A DNA stretch of 64,000 nucleotides, taken from contig JAPYMA010000736.1 in NCBI GenBank assembly GCA_035041965.1, positions 1 to 64,000 of the forward strand, in the 5' to 3' direction. Below the pieces are notes generated by a model that saw only the letters and a program-made list of their open reading frames with translations, was not told the DNA's origin and searched no databases. The DNA is from Anisakis pegreffii. Taxonomy: Eukaryota; Nematoda; Chromadorea; Rhabditida; Anisakidae. Positions within the stretch are counted from its first letter, which is position 1; the number at the start of each line of letters is the position of its first letter. Shown here piece by piece: positions 1 to 13,800 of this stretch. The position numbers were made by a program, and so were the translations under genes.

Positions 1-1230
1 AAGTATCATCGATATAGTCAGTTGTATGCACAGAAATTGAAAAATTTTACGTCCTTCAACGCCATCGTATGTCATTTTTAACACTAAAATGCGTTTGTGA
101 TTCATTTATTTCCACTGAACACCTTTATTTTTCCTATTTTTTCAATACAAATTTCAATTACAGTCGTCTGATTGAATCTGATTGAATGCTTTGTCGAGCA
201 CATTAATCATCGTGTTTGCGAGACTAGTCATGCGTTGTTAGTTTCTTTATAACTGCACAATACCTTTTGATCTATTCAGCTGATCGTATTCAAATCAAAC
301 AACTTTTATTGTGACTGGAATTGAGTATTTTTTTGTGGTGAAGAAATAAAAGTGTCTGGAGCATTCACAAATGTTACTGCTCTTGACTTGTGCAGGAGGA
401 AGCTTGAATGTTTAAAATTTAACTACTGGATGTTGTATTTGCGCATTTGCTAGTCTGATATTGCTTTTGGTTCAACGCCTTCTTGGATTGCTCCATAGAC
501 TTACTTGTTTGAATGAATCTGCCTGCGTTGGTTTGTATCCGAGATTTAATTCTCAATCGCTTTATAAAGCGATTTCAATGAACCGATCTATAACTCATCT
601 CAAAATATCAGATGACTACTTTAAAGATGACCATAAAATACTTCTAACTGCAAAATACTATAAGTATTTGATCACCAGATCACCAGATCATATTCAAATC
701 GGATTTGACGAGTACTATTAGCTTGTTGCAATGATGTTTTTTCGCTAAACGAACAGCGTCGAAGGTAAAAGCTAAGCGAGTAAGATTCAGATGCATAGGA
801 CAGCTGGCCTCGCTTGGAAGATTAAGAGGATTAAGAGGATTAAGAGGATTTTTGTGATCCAATTAATAGGAGTAAGAGTAATTTTAGGATGTCTGCCTCA
901 TATTAGGATGCTAAGCAAACATTTTGGATGTCTGCTCTTCACAATGACGTTAAACAAACCATACGGGAAGTTTATCGATCCTCCACTCGAGAATTTTAAA
1001 AAATGTCTTTGATCGTCTCGGTGCTTACATATCGTTCGTTGTCAATGACAACATTGCCTTCAGCTGACTCTTATGGACTCCATCCCATTTAGCTCATTCC
1101 ACCACAAAAAGCTTGCCCAACGCTTTATTGCCATTGTTTTTCGGTGTCGCCATTTATAACAAGTAACTTACTACTAACTTACTCGAGAAACATACTCCAA
1201 GTAACTTACTCAAAAACATTCAATCTCCAA
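1..1230. other. intergenic, no gene seen
   Basis: No exon chain with matching splice sites and frame could be built here. The open frames are short and AT-rich. A small direct repeat of a 9-base unit (GGATTAAGA, about three copies) lies near 822-850. The 3' part should hold the promoter of the OST-alpha-like gene that starts at 1248, but no recognisable core promoter element was identified. Confidence 0.5.
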
Positions 1231-1240
1231 AAATTTTCAG
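1231..1240 (+). promoter_or_regulatory. candidate trans-splice acceptor before OST-alpha-like gene
   Basis: The sequence AAATTTTCAG ends 7 bases before the ATG at 1248. It matches the nematode 3' splice consensus, and no upstream coding exon joins to it, so a spliced-leader acceptor is a reasonable reading. An ordinary cis intron with a 5' UTR exon is the alternative. Confidence 0.45.
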
Positions 1241-1247
1241 ACCAAGC

Positions 1248-4200
1248 ATGAACGCCTTCATAGCGTTCCTGGAGAGATGGCTGAAAAAATTGATCTCAAT
1301 ACTTGATACGACCGATTTTGCCATGCCAAATTGCTCAGATGTATTACCTCACATTGCTATGTACGATCAACCGTCAGCGCGATACTTCATAACACGTAAG
1401 TTGGCAGTTTTTAATTTTTGTAATGTTCAATTTTTGAGGAGAACCAAAAATTTACGAATTTTAAGCAAATTTGGGTGTCTTTGCAGGCAATTTTTCGGTG
1501 CTTTCAGTGATTTAGTGGCGATTTCAGTGATCTTAGACGAATCTCGAGTGGAATCCAACATATCAGAAATAGTTTTTAAAAATTTGCCAGAATTTTCAAA
1601 GAATCCATCGTCCTTAGCGTGGAATTCACCGAAATTCTGCGGATAATTTGGTGATATCTCCGGTAATCTCCGGTCAGTTCACTTACAGATATGGAACCCT
1701 ATCAGAGGGTTTTGCTCTCGATCGGTGGCGCCTTCAGTGCGTTGGTCATGATTTTGGCTGTTCTACAGTGGTTCCACATATGGACGTACGTTTCAGAGGA
1801 GAAACGTCAAAACAAGCTCTACTTCTTGATCTCCTTATTTCCGGTTAGCTCTACCCTAATTATGGCTTCTGAAACCGGTCATAAGCCTTGACAATGACCA
1901 AAATTATTTCATCTATGATAACTAAAATTTTCTTGAGATTGATAAGAGTAAGTCCAAATCTAAAACTACGAATCTAAACCGGATTCAAGCGGATTAAGCT
2001 AAACACTTTGGTGGTTAGCAGATTCAAACCCACCGTACTCTCAGCTTTGACCACTAACATATCAATTTCTTCACACCAATCGATCGAGCAGAATCTCTGC
2101 ATTCAGGAAAATATATATTTTGTCGGGCGATTTTGCTTAGTTGAGGAGATATAGCTATTTAATTAAAGCTATCTGAACTAGCGTGCTGAGGTGATCATTG
2201 ATATGCATTTGATCACTATAGATCAATGAATATTACACATTACTATAGAAATATGGGTACATTCAAGCCTACCGTCTAGTCAAGTTTGCCCTGACACAAT
2301 TTGATGTGTTCAGGTGAGTACCGTATGTTGCTTGATTGGTATGTGCGTGCCACGCACCTCGTTGGTTCTATCGTCAGCCGGCCTACTCTACTTCCTCACC
2401 TGTATGTTTGTGCTGATCTCGTTGCTGCGAAATTTATTCGGCAGTCGTGAATCCCTATCGAACTCGCTGAAATTCGATCGCAAACAAATCAACTTCCAAA
2501 GTCCACCGTTCTGTTGTCTCTGCTTCTGTCTACCAAAAATTTCCAGCAATACGTACGTTTCTTTCACGTTTACCAGTGCATTCAACTTATTCCTCGACGG
2601 TTCTCAGCATCTAATAGAGATTGTATAAAGCTAAAGATATCCTCAGTGAATGGCCAAATATTAGGGATGGCATCCGAGCCAGGTTCGTTGGGAAAATCCG
2701 AAAAATTTCCGTCGGAATCCCAAAATTCGGATTCCAACCGACAATATGGAAGTTTGGTCGCAAATCCGAATGTCAACATTGCAAAATGTGAATTTGATGG
2801 AATTCAGATCAACACAAGCATCGTTCAAATGCCATCACTAGTATATATATGAGTGCAATGATGAATTTTCACAGGAGATATCTGCTAATCATGATCAAAA
2901 TATATCAGTAGGGATAGCTCTCCAGATAATCTTAAGGCATAAAATCCCTGAATCCAGTTTTTACAAATCCAGGAAGGTGGTCTTGAAGCTCACTGATAAG
3001 TGCCTAGTTCAATCGAGCGCTTCAGCTCTTACTCATTACTCTGTAGATCTTGAAAGGATTCATTGAAGATGTTGAGATTTCAGGCGTAATCTACGTCGTA
3101 TCGAATGGCTGATATTGCAAGCACCCATCGTGCGGGCGCTCATCGTACTATTCAATTTGATCGCTGTAGCGGAATTTCGTGAAGAGTCTCTAAAGTAAGT
3201 GTGATATCCGCAGATATCCCAACGACTCTACCGATTCATCGGGCCATTTCACTTAGCTTTCAAACCGTGACCGGTCAATCTGCCTAAAGATATTTAGCCT
3301 AACGACAGGTTCAGGTGAAGAACACAGCCAGCTTGAGCCGGCCGGCTCTGCACTGATTAAAGAGCGAGAACTTGAGCCAGATTCGCTGCAAATTTGAGTC
3401 GGCCAGGTTCAATTTATCAGAACAACCGAAAATGAGCCTGAATTTTTTGGTGTTTGAAAAATTTGAAATTCAGATACGTTCATTGGGCTGAAATGATCGG
3501 AGTGGGCTCGCTGTTGATGGCGATATTCGGTACACACACACTGGCACGATTGACATCAGTGAGTTGTTCTTGAAATAGAGGAAAAGATTCTAAAAAACTT
3601 ATGCAACGATAATTTTTCCATCAGAATGCTCGAATTTCAATTGTTTGAGCCGATTTTCCACCGAAATTTCAAATTTCCTTTCTTTTTAGAGCGTTTGTGT
3701 TTTCGTTTCAGTTTTATTTTTATGCTGTTCTGTGAAAATGATCAATTCCTGGCGATCAAATAAGATAGTGATCATTTGAGGGCAAGTTAAGCCACTACGG
3801 ATTCATGACAATTTTCCGCCTGATCGATGTGGCTCTCCTGTTCTATACGGCTCAGCAACCGATGATCTTCGAGAACGTTTTGGTTCGTTTCGGTGTCGTA
3901 CAGTGTGGACCAGCACTGTCGGCTCAAGACAACGCCAGATGTGAGTTGAGCCTTTTGTATTTATAATATCCTGGATCTGAATCAGGCTTCTTAAATTTCT
4001 TCTAGCGATTTGCTGATTAAACAACTGAATAAACGAATAAATAAGCAAATAGATAATTAAATAAGTCAATAAATAAATAAATAAATAAACAAATAAACAA
4101 ATAATTAAATAAACAATTAAATAAATAAGTTGAATGTCAAAATTTCAGTCATTTGCAATTTCGTTATAATCACCGAGATGCTGCTGCTGTCGTTATGTGC

Positions 4201-4327
4201 CAGCGTATTGCTAGCCCCATCACGGAGTGCGCTCTTCGATCGTTATCCACACGGCTATGGATCACCAATCTCGACGAGTTTCACCGACGAGTCAATGTTG
4301 ACTCATAATGAGCTATCCGAAGACTAG
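1248..4327 (+). CDS. organic solute transporter alpha-like protein (SLC51A/OST-alpha family)
   Basis: OST-alpha proteins are seven-pass plasma-membrane proteins; in vertebrates OST-alpha pairs with OST-beta to move bile acids and steroids by facilitated diffusion. Nematodes have several OSTA-like genes whose substrates are mostly unknown. Seven exons join in frame: 1248-1395, 1689-1843, 2314-2552, 3084-3194, 3474-3558, 3781-3940 and 4149-4327, giving 358 residues. Visible family traits are several hydrophobic helices, a cysteine-rich loop (PPFCCLCFCLPK) after the third helix, the RRIEWLILQAPIVR segment at the start of exon 4, and TAQQPMIFENVLVRFGVVQCGP in two parts (TAQQPMIFENVL, then VRFGVVQCGP) in exon 6. 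The start is the first ATG after a TTTTCAG acceptor. Exon 6 needs a GAG acceptor at 3780, or AAG a few bases later, and is the least certain boundary. A polyadenylation hexamer follows the stop. Confidence 0.9.
3267..3309 (+). repeat. truncated copy of the GCCTAAAGAC palindromic element
   Basis: This 43-base piece in intron 4 of the OST-alpha-like gene begins GTGACCGGTCAATCTGCC and continues into the AAAGA..TTAGCCTAACGACAG motif. The same motif opens the longer copies at 32001 and, less exactly, 60781. Only one terminus is present, so this is an end fragment. Confidence 0.7.
4018..4130 (+). repeat. AAAT/AAAC simple repeat in OST-alpha-like intron 6
   Basis: A degenerate tetranucleotide tract (AAAT with AAAC variants) fills most of the last intron of the OST-alpha-like gene, just upstream of the AATTTCAG acceptor of the final exon. 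Confidence 0.9.
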
Positions 4328-4460
4328 ATATATCCCATCGCAGATCTAATTTGTCCATTTGAATATCAATAACTAGTCAAATGATGGACGGACGGACGTT
4401 ATGATGTGTATATGATGTTTTTGCTGGCGACAATAATTTATTTAGCTGTAAAGCTTAAAG

Positions 4461-4466
4461 AATAAA
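4461..4466 (+). terminator. polyadenylation signal AATAAA
   Basis: A canonical AATAAA hexamer lies about 134 bases after the stop codon of the OST-alpha-like gene, on the same strand. This is a plausible 3' UTR length. Confidence 0.55.
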
Positions 4467-7260
4467 ATTTTCCTGCAGCTCTCACACTTACCAGTAACTA
4501 TACAATATCACTAAGGTGCCTGTATCATCTCGTGAACCTCTCAAATCCAACAATCTTATAAGTGATCCATTCAATCATTATTCTCTATGTTATCGTGATC
4601 GCCGACAGATCAGTTCGCTCTGATTGTAGCGTTTGGCGCTGATCAGATCAGTTGCTCGCATTATGTGCACTGAAGAACTGATTGCGATCTCAGCACAACC
4701 ACTCGGCAGAGACTGAACGGTAGGTCTCCGCTGCAGCTCAGAGCTAGAGCCCTAACCGGTAATTGGTACTTGGCTTCGGGTTCGATTCCAGTTCGATTCG
4801 GAGGAGGAAAGTTTTGCTTCAAACCGAATGGTGTACCAATATCATTAATACCAACATCAGAATGACTACGTAGTATAAGCAGGGCAGGATCAACTCAATC
4901 AACTCAATAGTTTCCCATATTCAAATCTGAAGCAATACGGCTGACGATGCGAGTCGAATAGCTACTAAGATAGGGAGCTAATCCGATAGATTTGATTAGC
5001 AAAGTAACGCGAAGACGGCTTTTAGCCGGCTAGATTAAAGAAAATTAGATTGAAATGTATTCATCGTGTCTTAAGGCATGCAGTTTTGCTACTGATGCTA
5101 CTGCTACTGCTATAATTTCATCTGTCATCATCGTAATGTATCCTAATCGAAGAGCTTATACAGCTACATAACAAAATTCTAAGACGCCTCTAAAAATGCG
5201 GCTGATTTTGCAATGTACCACTCACATTTCAATTAGTAGCGCTGCAATATCCTTAAGAAGTTCAGTGGATTTGAGGAGATATTACGAGTCTCAGAGAGCT
5301 AGAGATCCAATCGAGGACTGAGTGATCAGTGCAATCGAATCGGTGACCATGGATTAGGGCTTAGCCCTAGTATTGTTAGAAATTGATTGGGTGAGTCAAA
5401 AATCTGATTATTCGGTTAAAATCATCGATAGATATCGTGATTTTCATCAATTGCTGTTCTTCTAATTTGCCCTTTACCTAGAAATCTAACCAGTAAAATG
5501 ATCAATCTTATCATCAATAGTCTATTGATAGATAAAATCGATCAAACTCTTCAAAATCAGCAAATAATTTTGATCAACCGCCACTTTTTTCAATCACCAT
5601 TCCAGTCTAGATTCGTTCGCATTGCCCAAGTCAGTTTATTGTTTCGGATGTTTAAGTGTTTGGTTGGTTTGTGCGTGTGTCTCGTGATTAGTCTTATATC
5701 TGCATTCTCGACTACTTGCTCGAGATTTGTTATTTGCGTACGTCTTTCGAATTATTCTCGTCATATCGGCTTCAATGCTACCAAAATCTTCGACAAGGTT
5801 ATATTTATCTCATTTACATGATTCCTCAAATTCCTTTACCACGATGTTTTTCCATTTAATTCATATTCATTTACTCGCTTATCCATTTCGTCTTATTGAC
5901 TTTACTTTAATTGTCTTTCTATTAATATCAATATTCTGAGCAGAGAACTTTGCTATAAACATTCAATCGCAGTCTTGTCTTCGTATATGATTCGCTTAGC
6001 GATGCTTTCTATTATCTGATCATCTCGATGCATTCGTCTTATCAGCTGTCTTATCTAATCAATCGCGATCGTTTCATCTGATCAACTGCCGCAAATTGTT
6101 GCATTCGCGAGTCGACACTTCAAATGTTTTGTTTCGGCTTCATTTCTTGCCGTGAGAGCAAATTTTCGTTGATCTAAAATTACAGAAATCTGGCGATAAA
6201 ATTATAGAAATCTCCCAGCAAAGACTTACGGATCTATAAAGTAGGATATGCTACAGAGCTTTAGCCACAGCATATAATAGCTAACGGCTATTATATTCAG
6301 TCAAGATAATTGCAAATGAACAACCCTGTGTAATTGACCCATCATCATTCATTTCTAATTACTATTCATGGAATGCGCTCCTCTTAAAAGTGGTTTCACC
6401 TCGCGCTTTCGGCCTCATTCGATCGCATTTCAGTCAGTCGGTTGCCTTCGCTTATCCTCTGGGATTTGTGGGCATCAAAGACCTTTAAATGACTCTATAT
6501 GTGTGTACTAAGATGTAATCTCTTTAACATATCCGATAATACTACTTCATTAGAGCCAGATCTGCCCAGCAAAGTTCTGCGAGCTATAGTCTTCAAAAAT
6601 CTTCAATATGGAATTTCATTTTAACTAAAATTCTTATTGAAGTTAAGATTAACCATTGCCTACAGGCTTTAAAAAGTAAGATTTTGCATTTAGTATTATA
6701 GATCTCCAGGTTTTGGAATTCACTACAATCATAACTATCACTACGAAGCTTCCGAAGCTAATGAAATGTTTTTGAGGTGGATAAACTCACCAAAACCTTC
6801 TATAAGATTCTATGATAACCTATCAGCTCACATTGTTCAAAGTAATCAATTTAAAGTTGAAATTCAACTAATTAAAATGATTTGCTACACGAATGAAATG
6901 TCCCTCATGATCGCTCAAGTGCAGCCGTCATAACTTTAAGTGTATTAAGTAACTAATAGTAAGTGAAAATTATGGCGAATCAAACGAAGCATAAGAAAAT
7001 GCAGCAGAGCGCACTCGACAACATGCATTTTTGATTCTATCGTAATATTGTTTTATTGTTATTAAACATTAATTAATTAATGACAATTTGGTGAAGCGCA
7101 ATCAGCCATGAATGATCATCCGTATAGAATGCGATTCAACTTCTACTGCATATGGCATGGCCTCTAATCGTAAATGTAATTAAAAACATTACATTATTCA
7201 ATTTCCATATCCATGGAAGCGCTTCTAGTACTGAGCTGGCTGGCTGCAACTGCTAGTTGC
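4467..7260. other. intergenic, no gene seen
   Basis: No exon chain is supported. The open frame at 5498-5821 is hydrophobic and AT-driven, lacks family features and is not bounded by matching splice sites. A tRNA-like B-box is listed separately. The region is otherwise unique AT-rich sequence. Confidence 0.5.
4712..4800 (+). other. tRNA-like fossil or tRNA-derived SINE fragment
   Basis: GGGTTCGATTCC at about 4777-4788 is a near-perfect RNA polymerase III B-box (T-arm). About 40 bases upstream is a CAGCTCAGAGC stretch resembling an A-box. The T-stem does not pair properly and no acceptor stem closes, so it is not a working tRNA gene. A chance match cannot be excluded. Confidence 0.3.
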
Positions 7261-7868
7261 TTGACAGAGACTCATGCATCACTTGAGCATCCAGATCACT
7301 GGAAAGTTTGATGGCATTGAGGAAAATCATTGAGTTACTGACCTGGATAGGAGAGATTGGGATCGGATATCCCTGAATCTTATATCCAGGGCAACAGATT
7401 CAAGCCGACTGCTTGACAGAGACTCATGCATCACTTGTCCATCCAGATCACTGGAAAGTTTGATGGCACTGAGGAAAATCATTGAGTTACTGACCTAGAT
7501 AGAAGAGATTGGGATCGGATATCCCTGAATCTTATATCCAGGGCAACAGATTCAACCCGACTGCTTGACAGAGACTCATGCATCACTTGTCCATCCAGAT
7601 CACTGGAAAGTTTGATGGCACTGAGGAAAATCATTGAGTTACTGACCTAGATGGAAGAGATTGGGATCGGATATCCCTGAATCTTATATCCAGGGCAACA
7701 GATTCAACCCGACTGCTTGACAGAGACTCATGCATCACTTGTCCATCCAGATCACTGGAAAGTTTGATGGCATTGAGGAAAATCATTGAGTTACTGACCT
7801 AGATAGAAGAGATTGGGATCGGATATCCCTGAATCTTATATCCAGGGCAACAGATTCAACCCGACTGT
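7261..7868 (+). repeat. tandem repeat, 4 copies of a 152-bp unit
   Basis: Four head-to-tail copies begin with TTGACAGAGACTCATGCATC at 7261, 7413, 7565 and 7717, a spacing of exactly 152 bases. The copies differ at only a few positions, for example GAGCATCC against GTCCATCC and AAGCCGA against AACCCGA. The array ends at about 7868 in TTCAACCCGACTG. The units are not open frames and no function is evident. Confidence 0.97.
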
Positions 7869-10800
7869 TGAAGAATTCATCTGCAAAGTTTCAGTTGACA
7901 TTCGTTTCAGTTGATCTTTTGCTGGACAGCTGTCCATAACAGATACATTAAATTTATTCACAACATTATAAAACGTCTTTCCGTTATCCACATCATAAAA
8001 CGTCATCGCATGCTGTCCTCACCGAACTCTAATATCATTTAATATTCGTTTAATTGTCTTCTGCTGTCTGTTAACTAATCACGCACGCCATTGCTTGCCT
8101 ATAATATGCATTCATGCATGTGATAATCCATTCATCTCAATTTATCTCAAATATCTTCCGCAAGCAACACATCAATTGAGCAGTTAAACGAGCCAGCGAG
8201 CAGCAGCTAACTCAACTAACTAACAGGCGATTAAACCAGCCTACCAGGCGATTGTCGCTCTCTGGTGGTTCACTTCTATTTAATGGTATTCAGTAGCTAT
8301 TCATTCCATTCGATTACAGCTGGATTTTTGGATGCTTTTTCAAATTCAGCATGAATTTGAGACCATTAGAAATCATGAGATGTTTTCAAAACTGGATTTC
8401 TAATTTACAAAATGCCTAACGTAAGTAAACGAACTCTTTATTGCCTTGAAATTTTTGAGATTCACTCACAAATGGACGATTTGCAGTCATCGCATTCAGC
8501 TGAAAATATTTTTAGACATCATAAAAATTCCCTACTAACGCTTTACATCGGCTAAAACCAAATGTAAATTGCGATCGTTTGTTATTTGCTTCTTGTCTTG
8601 TGAACTCTTTATATACGTTCAACTAAAATTTTCTCGTGTCTATCGCATTTTAGTAGCAATATCAATAGCTTTGTCTAGCTAGTTCCCACTAAATTTTGCG
8701 CAATTACCGAACAAATTTCAAATTGCTTTTGAAATTGCTTACTGAGATAAACTTTTTGTTGAGTTCGATGGAAATTCAGTGATGAAAATATTGAAAAATC
8801 GCTAAAATATTTTTTGAGCAATAAATATCAGTAAGGCAGATTTTATGGTGATTGAACATGGTACCACCGTCTTAAAACGAAAAAAAAACTAAAAACTCGC
8901 ATCGAGGAAAATCATCTGATAGTGGATACGAAATATCCTTTATGTTTGACGAATGTTATCCCTTGAATTTGAAAAATTGACTGGCTATATTGAATGACTT
9001 AGAAGATTATTCGACTTAATGACTAAATCAAAAATGACTGATCGTGAGTCTAGTTATTATTGACGAATTGAAATCGTGGTTTTTAGTTTACATTTCCAGT
9101 TGATCCCAACATAAGAAGATTATCTGTAGCAAAATATATCGTGTAAATAAATCCTTATTGTTCTATCGGATTAACTCTTAAGAACACTGCAAAATCCTGC
9201 GAATATCTCCTCTGGATTAAATAACTGAAAACGCTTCGTTCGTCATATCCCCGCTGCACACTCCAGTTGAAGTGTTTATCTGTCACATAATCCTTCCCTT
9301 CTGCAAGTGTTGTTTACATGATATTAGATGATTAAGTGATGAGTTAACATGATTAGCAGCGGTTTCATGCGAAAAGAATTAAGGCAGATTTGCTTCATCC
9401 ATAGCTATATCCCAACTCTAGACTTGCCCTGAAATGTTCCTGAAATGATAACTCCAAACGTATGAAAGTAATGCCCGCCCGCAGCTGTGGGAATGAGCCA
9501 GAGATCTACCCAAACTTGTGGGAAGTGGGAATCATTTAGGGATGCTTTGAAGGGCTAATTACTGATCAAGGAACGAGTATCGCCTTTGTTGGATTAATGA
9601 ATATCTTTGAAGTGAGCGACGATCCTATTGGTCAGTCATATCTGCCTGTGCTCCACTTCACTTGAACTGAAGTGTTTATTTTCGAAGCGATCATCGAAGC
9701 GATCATGATCGTATTGTCTATCCGATAATATGATGATTAACTGCAAAAATCTGACAGCTAACAATATCAATAAGCAAACAAGAGATGAGCACAGACCTGG
9801 TTTCGTTTCATCGTTTAGTTATGCAAACTATTCATTCTAACTACTCATAAGTTTTAGTCAGCAAGTCGATTTAGTATGGGATATCACAATAATACCTTGT
9901 AGTTAGTTATAGAAATCACTGATCTGACTTGTTACGTTCAGTTGAGAAGATTTGGCTGTATCTTGATAATCTGCATCGGCTGAAGTGGTTAAAAGTTTAA
10001 GAGATTAACCGACTTGTGTTGTGCCTATTAATGAGAACAATAATGGGTATTATCCTGTTATTTACACGGTTCATTGTGTTATGATCGTGATCGTTTCCTG
10101 ATCAACTCATCAGGAGATACTGCTATCCTATCCCATTGTGTTTGGCATAAAGACAATAAAATGCTCATTAAACGATTTTAAAGTTATTACTCCCTCTCAA
10201 CGCGCTCACTAAATTTGTTCCGAAGCAGTAAACCTAGATTTGAACGAACGGAAGCGATCAGGTATGTGACCCAGACCCAGTTCCGTGATTTGTGGGCATC
10301 CTAAAGCCAGAAATATTTTCCGTTCCACTGTTTTCGGACCAAATTGCGATCGATCTCGGATCCGATCGTCCAAAAAATCACCTCTTCACAAGCTTACATT
10401 CGATCGTCGGCTACTGAGTGAGGTTCGAGTGCATTTGAGCTTGAGCTTAGCGTTAGCATGAATTCGTCAGCCTAGAGATAGCACCTGAGGCTTTGAGCGC
10501 CCACTTTTAGAATTGAACTCAGTTTAGAGTTCGCTTACAATGCCGTGGTACCGTCGTCTCAGAGCCTTCACAGTTGTTGAAGAAGCCAAAAGGCTCATCA
10601 TAAAAATATTGCCTTAATTTACTGTAATTTCTTAGTCACTAACATGACCTATAGCAATTAACATGACTAACCAGTGGCTGGAATATTAATAGCCATAGCT
10701 ATGGGAATGAGACTAGCGATATGTATGAGCATAAGACTGAAGATAAAGATAATCCCTAGGACAATAAGAGGAACGGTATCTGTAATAGCCGTAATAACAG

Positions 10801-13800
10801 CAAATAACAATAATAACCATAGTAATCCGCTCAATAATCCGGGTGATTTGTCGCAATTATGTGGAATTAAAGTGCTCCAATAGCAATTTTCTTCCCAAAA
10901 ACAATTGGTTTCCTATTGTTTTTTCGATTTTAAGCGCTTTAAGCTTGTCAAAATCGGAGTTTCTTTGGAAGATAGCGTTACGGTGTTTAGAAAACATAAA
11001 AGAACACTCAAGTGTTTAGTTACACTCCCGAAAAGGTCATCACATCGCTTCATTTGGCACTTAATTATGCGAATTTGTCTCTTAATTACGCCTGATGCAC
11101 CCACCCAGCATCGTAGTCCGCAATTATGTGTTCGATTGAATTCATCGTGGCCTTTCACTCTCAATCAACAGCGAGTTTTCTGCACTCATTTGTCTCAAAT
11201 GGTGGCTACTGTTTCGATAATTATTCCTAATTTCGCTACCGCCTTAATCCCCTAAGAAAATCCCAAATGTATCCGCTCATTATCCATCGAATGAACTTCT
11301 TCATAAATAGTTTCATTCATTCAACAACTTCATTAAGCACTGCCTCCTCATGTATTCGGTTATTTATTTGTTCTTTAGGCAGTAAAGCATCGTGTGGCTC
11401 GAGCCAATCCAAAATCCAAAATTAAAACTTTAAACTCATTTTGAGTTGAGAAGATATTTCACTTCGAGTATCAATCCATTAAGCTTATGCATCACCTATC
11501 GCCTCGGATTAAATACGATTATCTTTCTATTCAAATCAAAGCAAAATCCCTTTCTCTTTCAGTCAGTACGTGCTATTACTAGCCTCATTTCGATGTCATT
11601 TTATAATTAATTCGTTTGTGACTTGTTCAAATTCTTTTCTTGATCTTTCCTATCTGCATTCTGGATTTGTATTTATAAGCTATCTTCAAATGCGGTTTCG
11701 TTTTTGAACTGTCACCAAATTTTAAGCGGGTTTAGCAGCACAAAGGCCATGTTCCTTCATGATAGGGTTAGGTCGAGAGCTTTCGGGATCTCGTAGATAC
11801 CCGACCCGACTGTTCCGGAGATCGAGACCCCAAAAGTGGGATAGAACCCCGGATCTCTGAGCTTAGGGCTGCTAAGGATGGAGGATAGGGTTGAGGTCAC
11901 CGGGATCGCGGCTCCTGACGACGCTAGGAAGCAGAGTTGGGATTCCCTGAGGTTCCCCGAGGTTCAGGAGTTCCCCACCCAATTCTACTTCATCAGCGAC
12001 GATTCTGCTCAGACATTTCATTCTGTTTACAATCGATGTTAGTGCTTCTAAATGTTGTGATGATTGACTTGTAGATTTCTTGAGGGATTGTTTTGATTGC
12101 GTGAGGGCAATAGAACTGGAAACGTAAACAAACAGGATTACAACAGGATATAATATATCTCTGTTGAGCAGATACAATTGCTTGCCACTCATAATGTCTT
12201 GCTGCTGCTGCTGGTGGATGATTAACATCCACCAGATATCCCAACTAAACAAGTACAAATCTCTGTTCAGTTCAACACTTGCACTCGAGATATCATAAAG
12301 CTTATGTCTACGATGCTACAAGTTACTGCTGGTGAAGCAGTCATCTCTGGTTTATGAGTTTATCCCAGAGATATTTCAGTCCAATGATCTTTCAGTTCAC
12401 TTACAGTTAGTCCTGATTACTTCTTACAGTTACTCGCCATCTTCCCGAAAATGTGACCTCAGTTAACTTTACATACTCCTGTGAACCAAATTAAATCCAT
12501 CCATACAATTCATCATTATCAAACTGAAATTCAAACGGTTCAACTCGAAAATTTTGATTTCAGGTTTATAATTCGAACTGTATTCGCTGATTGTGTCCAG
12601 CCATCATAATCAGCCGATGATCTCTTTGTGAAATTCTGATGATATTGAGTGAAAATACGCTTGATAGCCTTGACCTTGCTTTGTCTCATAGTCAGCGGCT
12701 TTATTGGCATATCATTAGACTACGATTATTGTTTCAGTTCGGTTCGGTTCTGTTCTCTGCATGATATGTATGCACAACAAAATCGCTGAACAAAACAAAC
12801 AATTAATCCCATTCACAAATGGTTCTTTCACAAATCTCTGCACTGATCCGTATCCATTGAATGAGCCACGCATCGTCCGTCTCAGTTAATTCAATTGTTG
12901 CAGAGGCATTTAATGCATTCATTGAGGTCTCTCTCTATTGTCGATCACAAGAGAGGATCATCAAAAACTGCTGATTGATCTCAAATAATGTGGTGCCATT
13001 ATTATAGAGCAATTATTTCCACTCATTCACGTGCTTATTTGTGATAATAGAGTGATTTAGACGAACAAAACATTGGATTTGTAACGTTGCTGGCAATCTT
13101 CTGCAATCAATCCAGTCAGATCGGTTTTCGTCGATCAGGATTCCGTTTTGGTTTCGATTTCGTTTTAAGTCACTTCAAGGAATGGAAATTTTAATTGGAT
13201 TTACTTAAGTTATCCGTTGAAATTGTCTAGTGGGAGGGATACGATTGCTCGATTGAAACTAGCACATGATCAACTCTAACAGATGATATCTTCAAATCGT
13301 TTCTGCTTCGGATATGGTGAATCAACTTCAATGTAATAATCACTGTTGTTGCTTCGAGCCTTGCCGCGGCTACTAACATCTCAAAGACTTCCTTGCCCAG
13401 TTTCTAGGGAAGATTCCTCCCAAAAAATGCTATGCTGTTCGCCTCGGCGCAATGCATCTGGTGTCAAATCCCCCCTTGTATTAAATTAATCCTTAAATCC
13501 TCACTAATATTATGATTAGGCGTTTGAGTATGGCGATTATGTTGCGGCGGCGGCGGCGGCGGCTGTTTTTGCGTTTAGTTAATCCACAAAGATATAAATG
13601 ATATTCAATCCGCCGTCCGCCCGTACGTCTTCCTCTTGTGATCCCTCATATCTCTGCATAAATCCGCATCTAACTAGAGGCGTGGTATGGATATGGATGA
13701 CACATTAGGATAACGTGCTCGAACTGAATTCCAGTCACTTAGCAACGTTAATTCAGTCACAGTTACTAATGCTCCGTCTAGTCTGGTTTATTTTTCAATT

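Noticed and set aside
5498..5939. Hydrophobic open frames resembling a membrane protein
   Set aside because: No conserved motif, no splice sites in phase and strongly AT-biased codons; likely chance.
11872..12258. Minus-strand open frame of 128 codons
   Set aside because: It overlaps a GC-richer repeat-like stretch and a CAG-type repeat, is open in two frames at once and has no recognisable domain.
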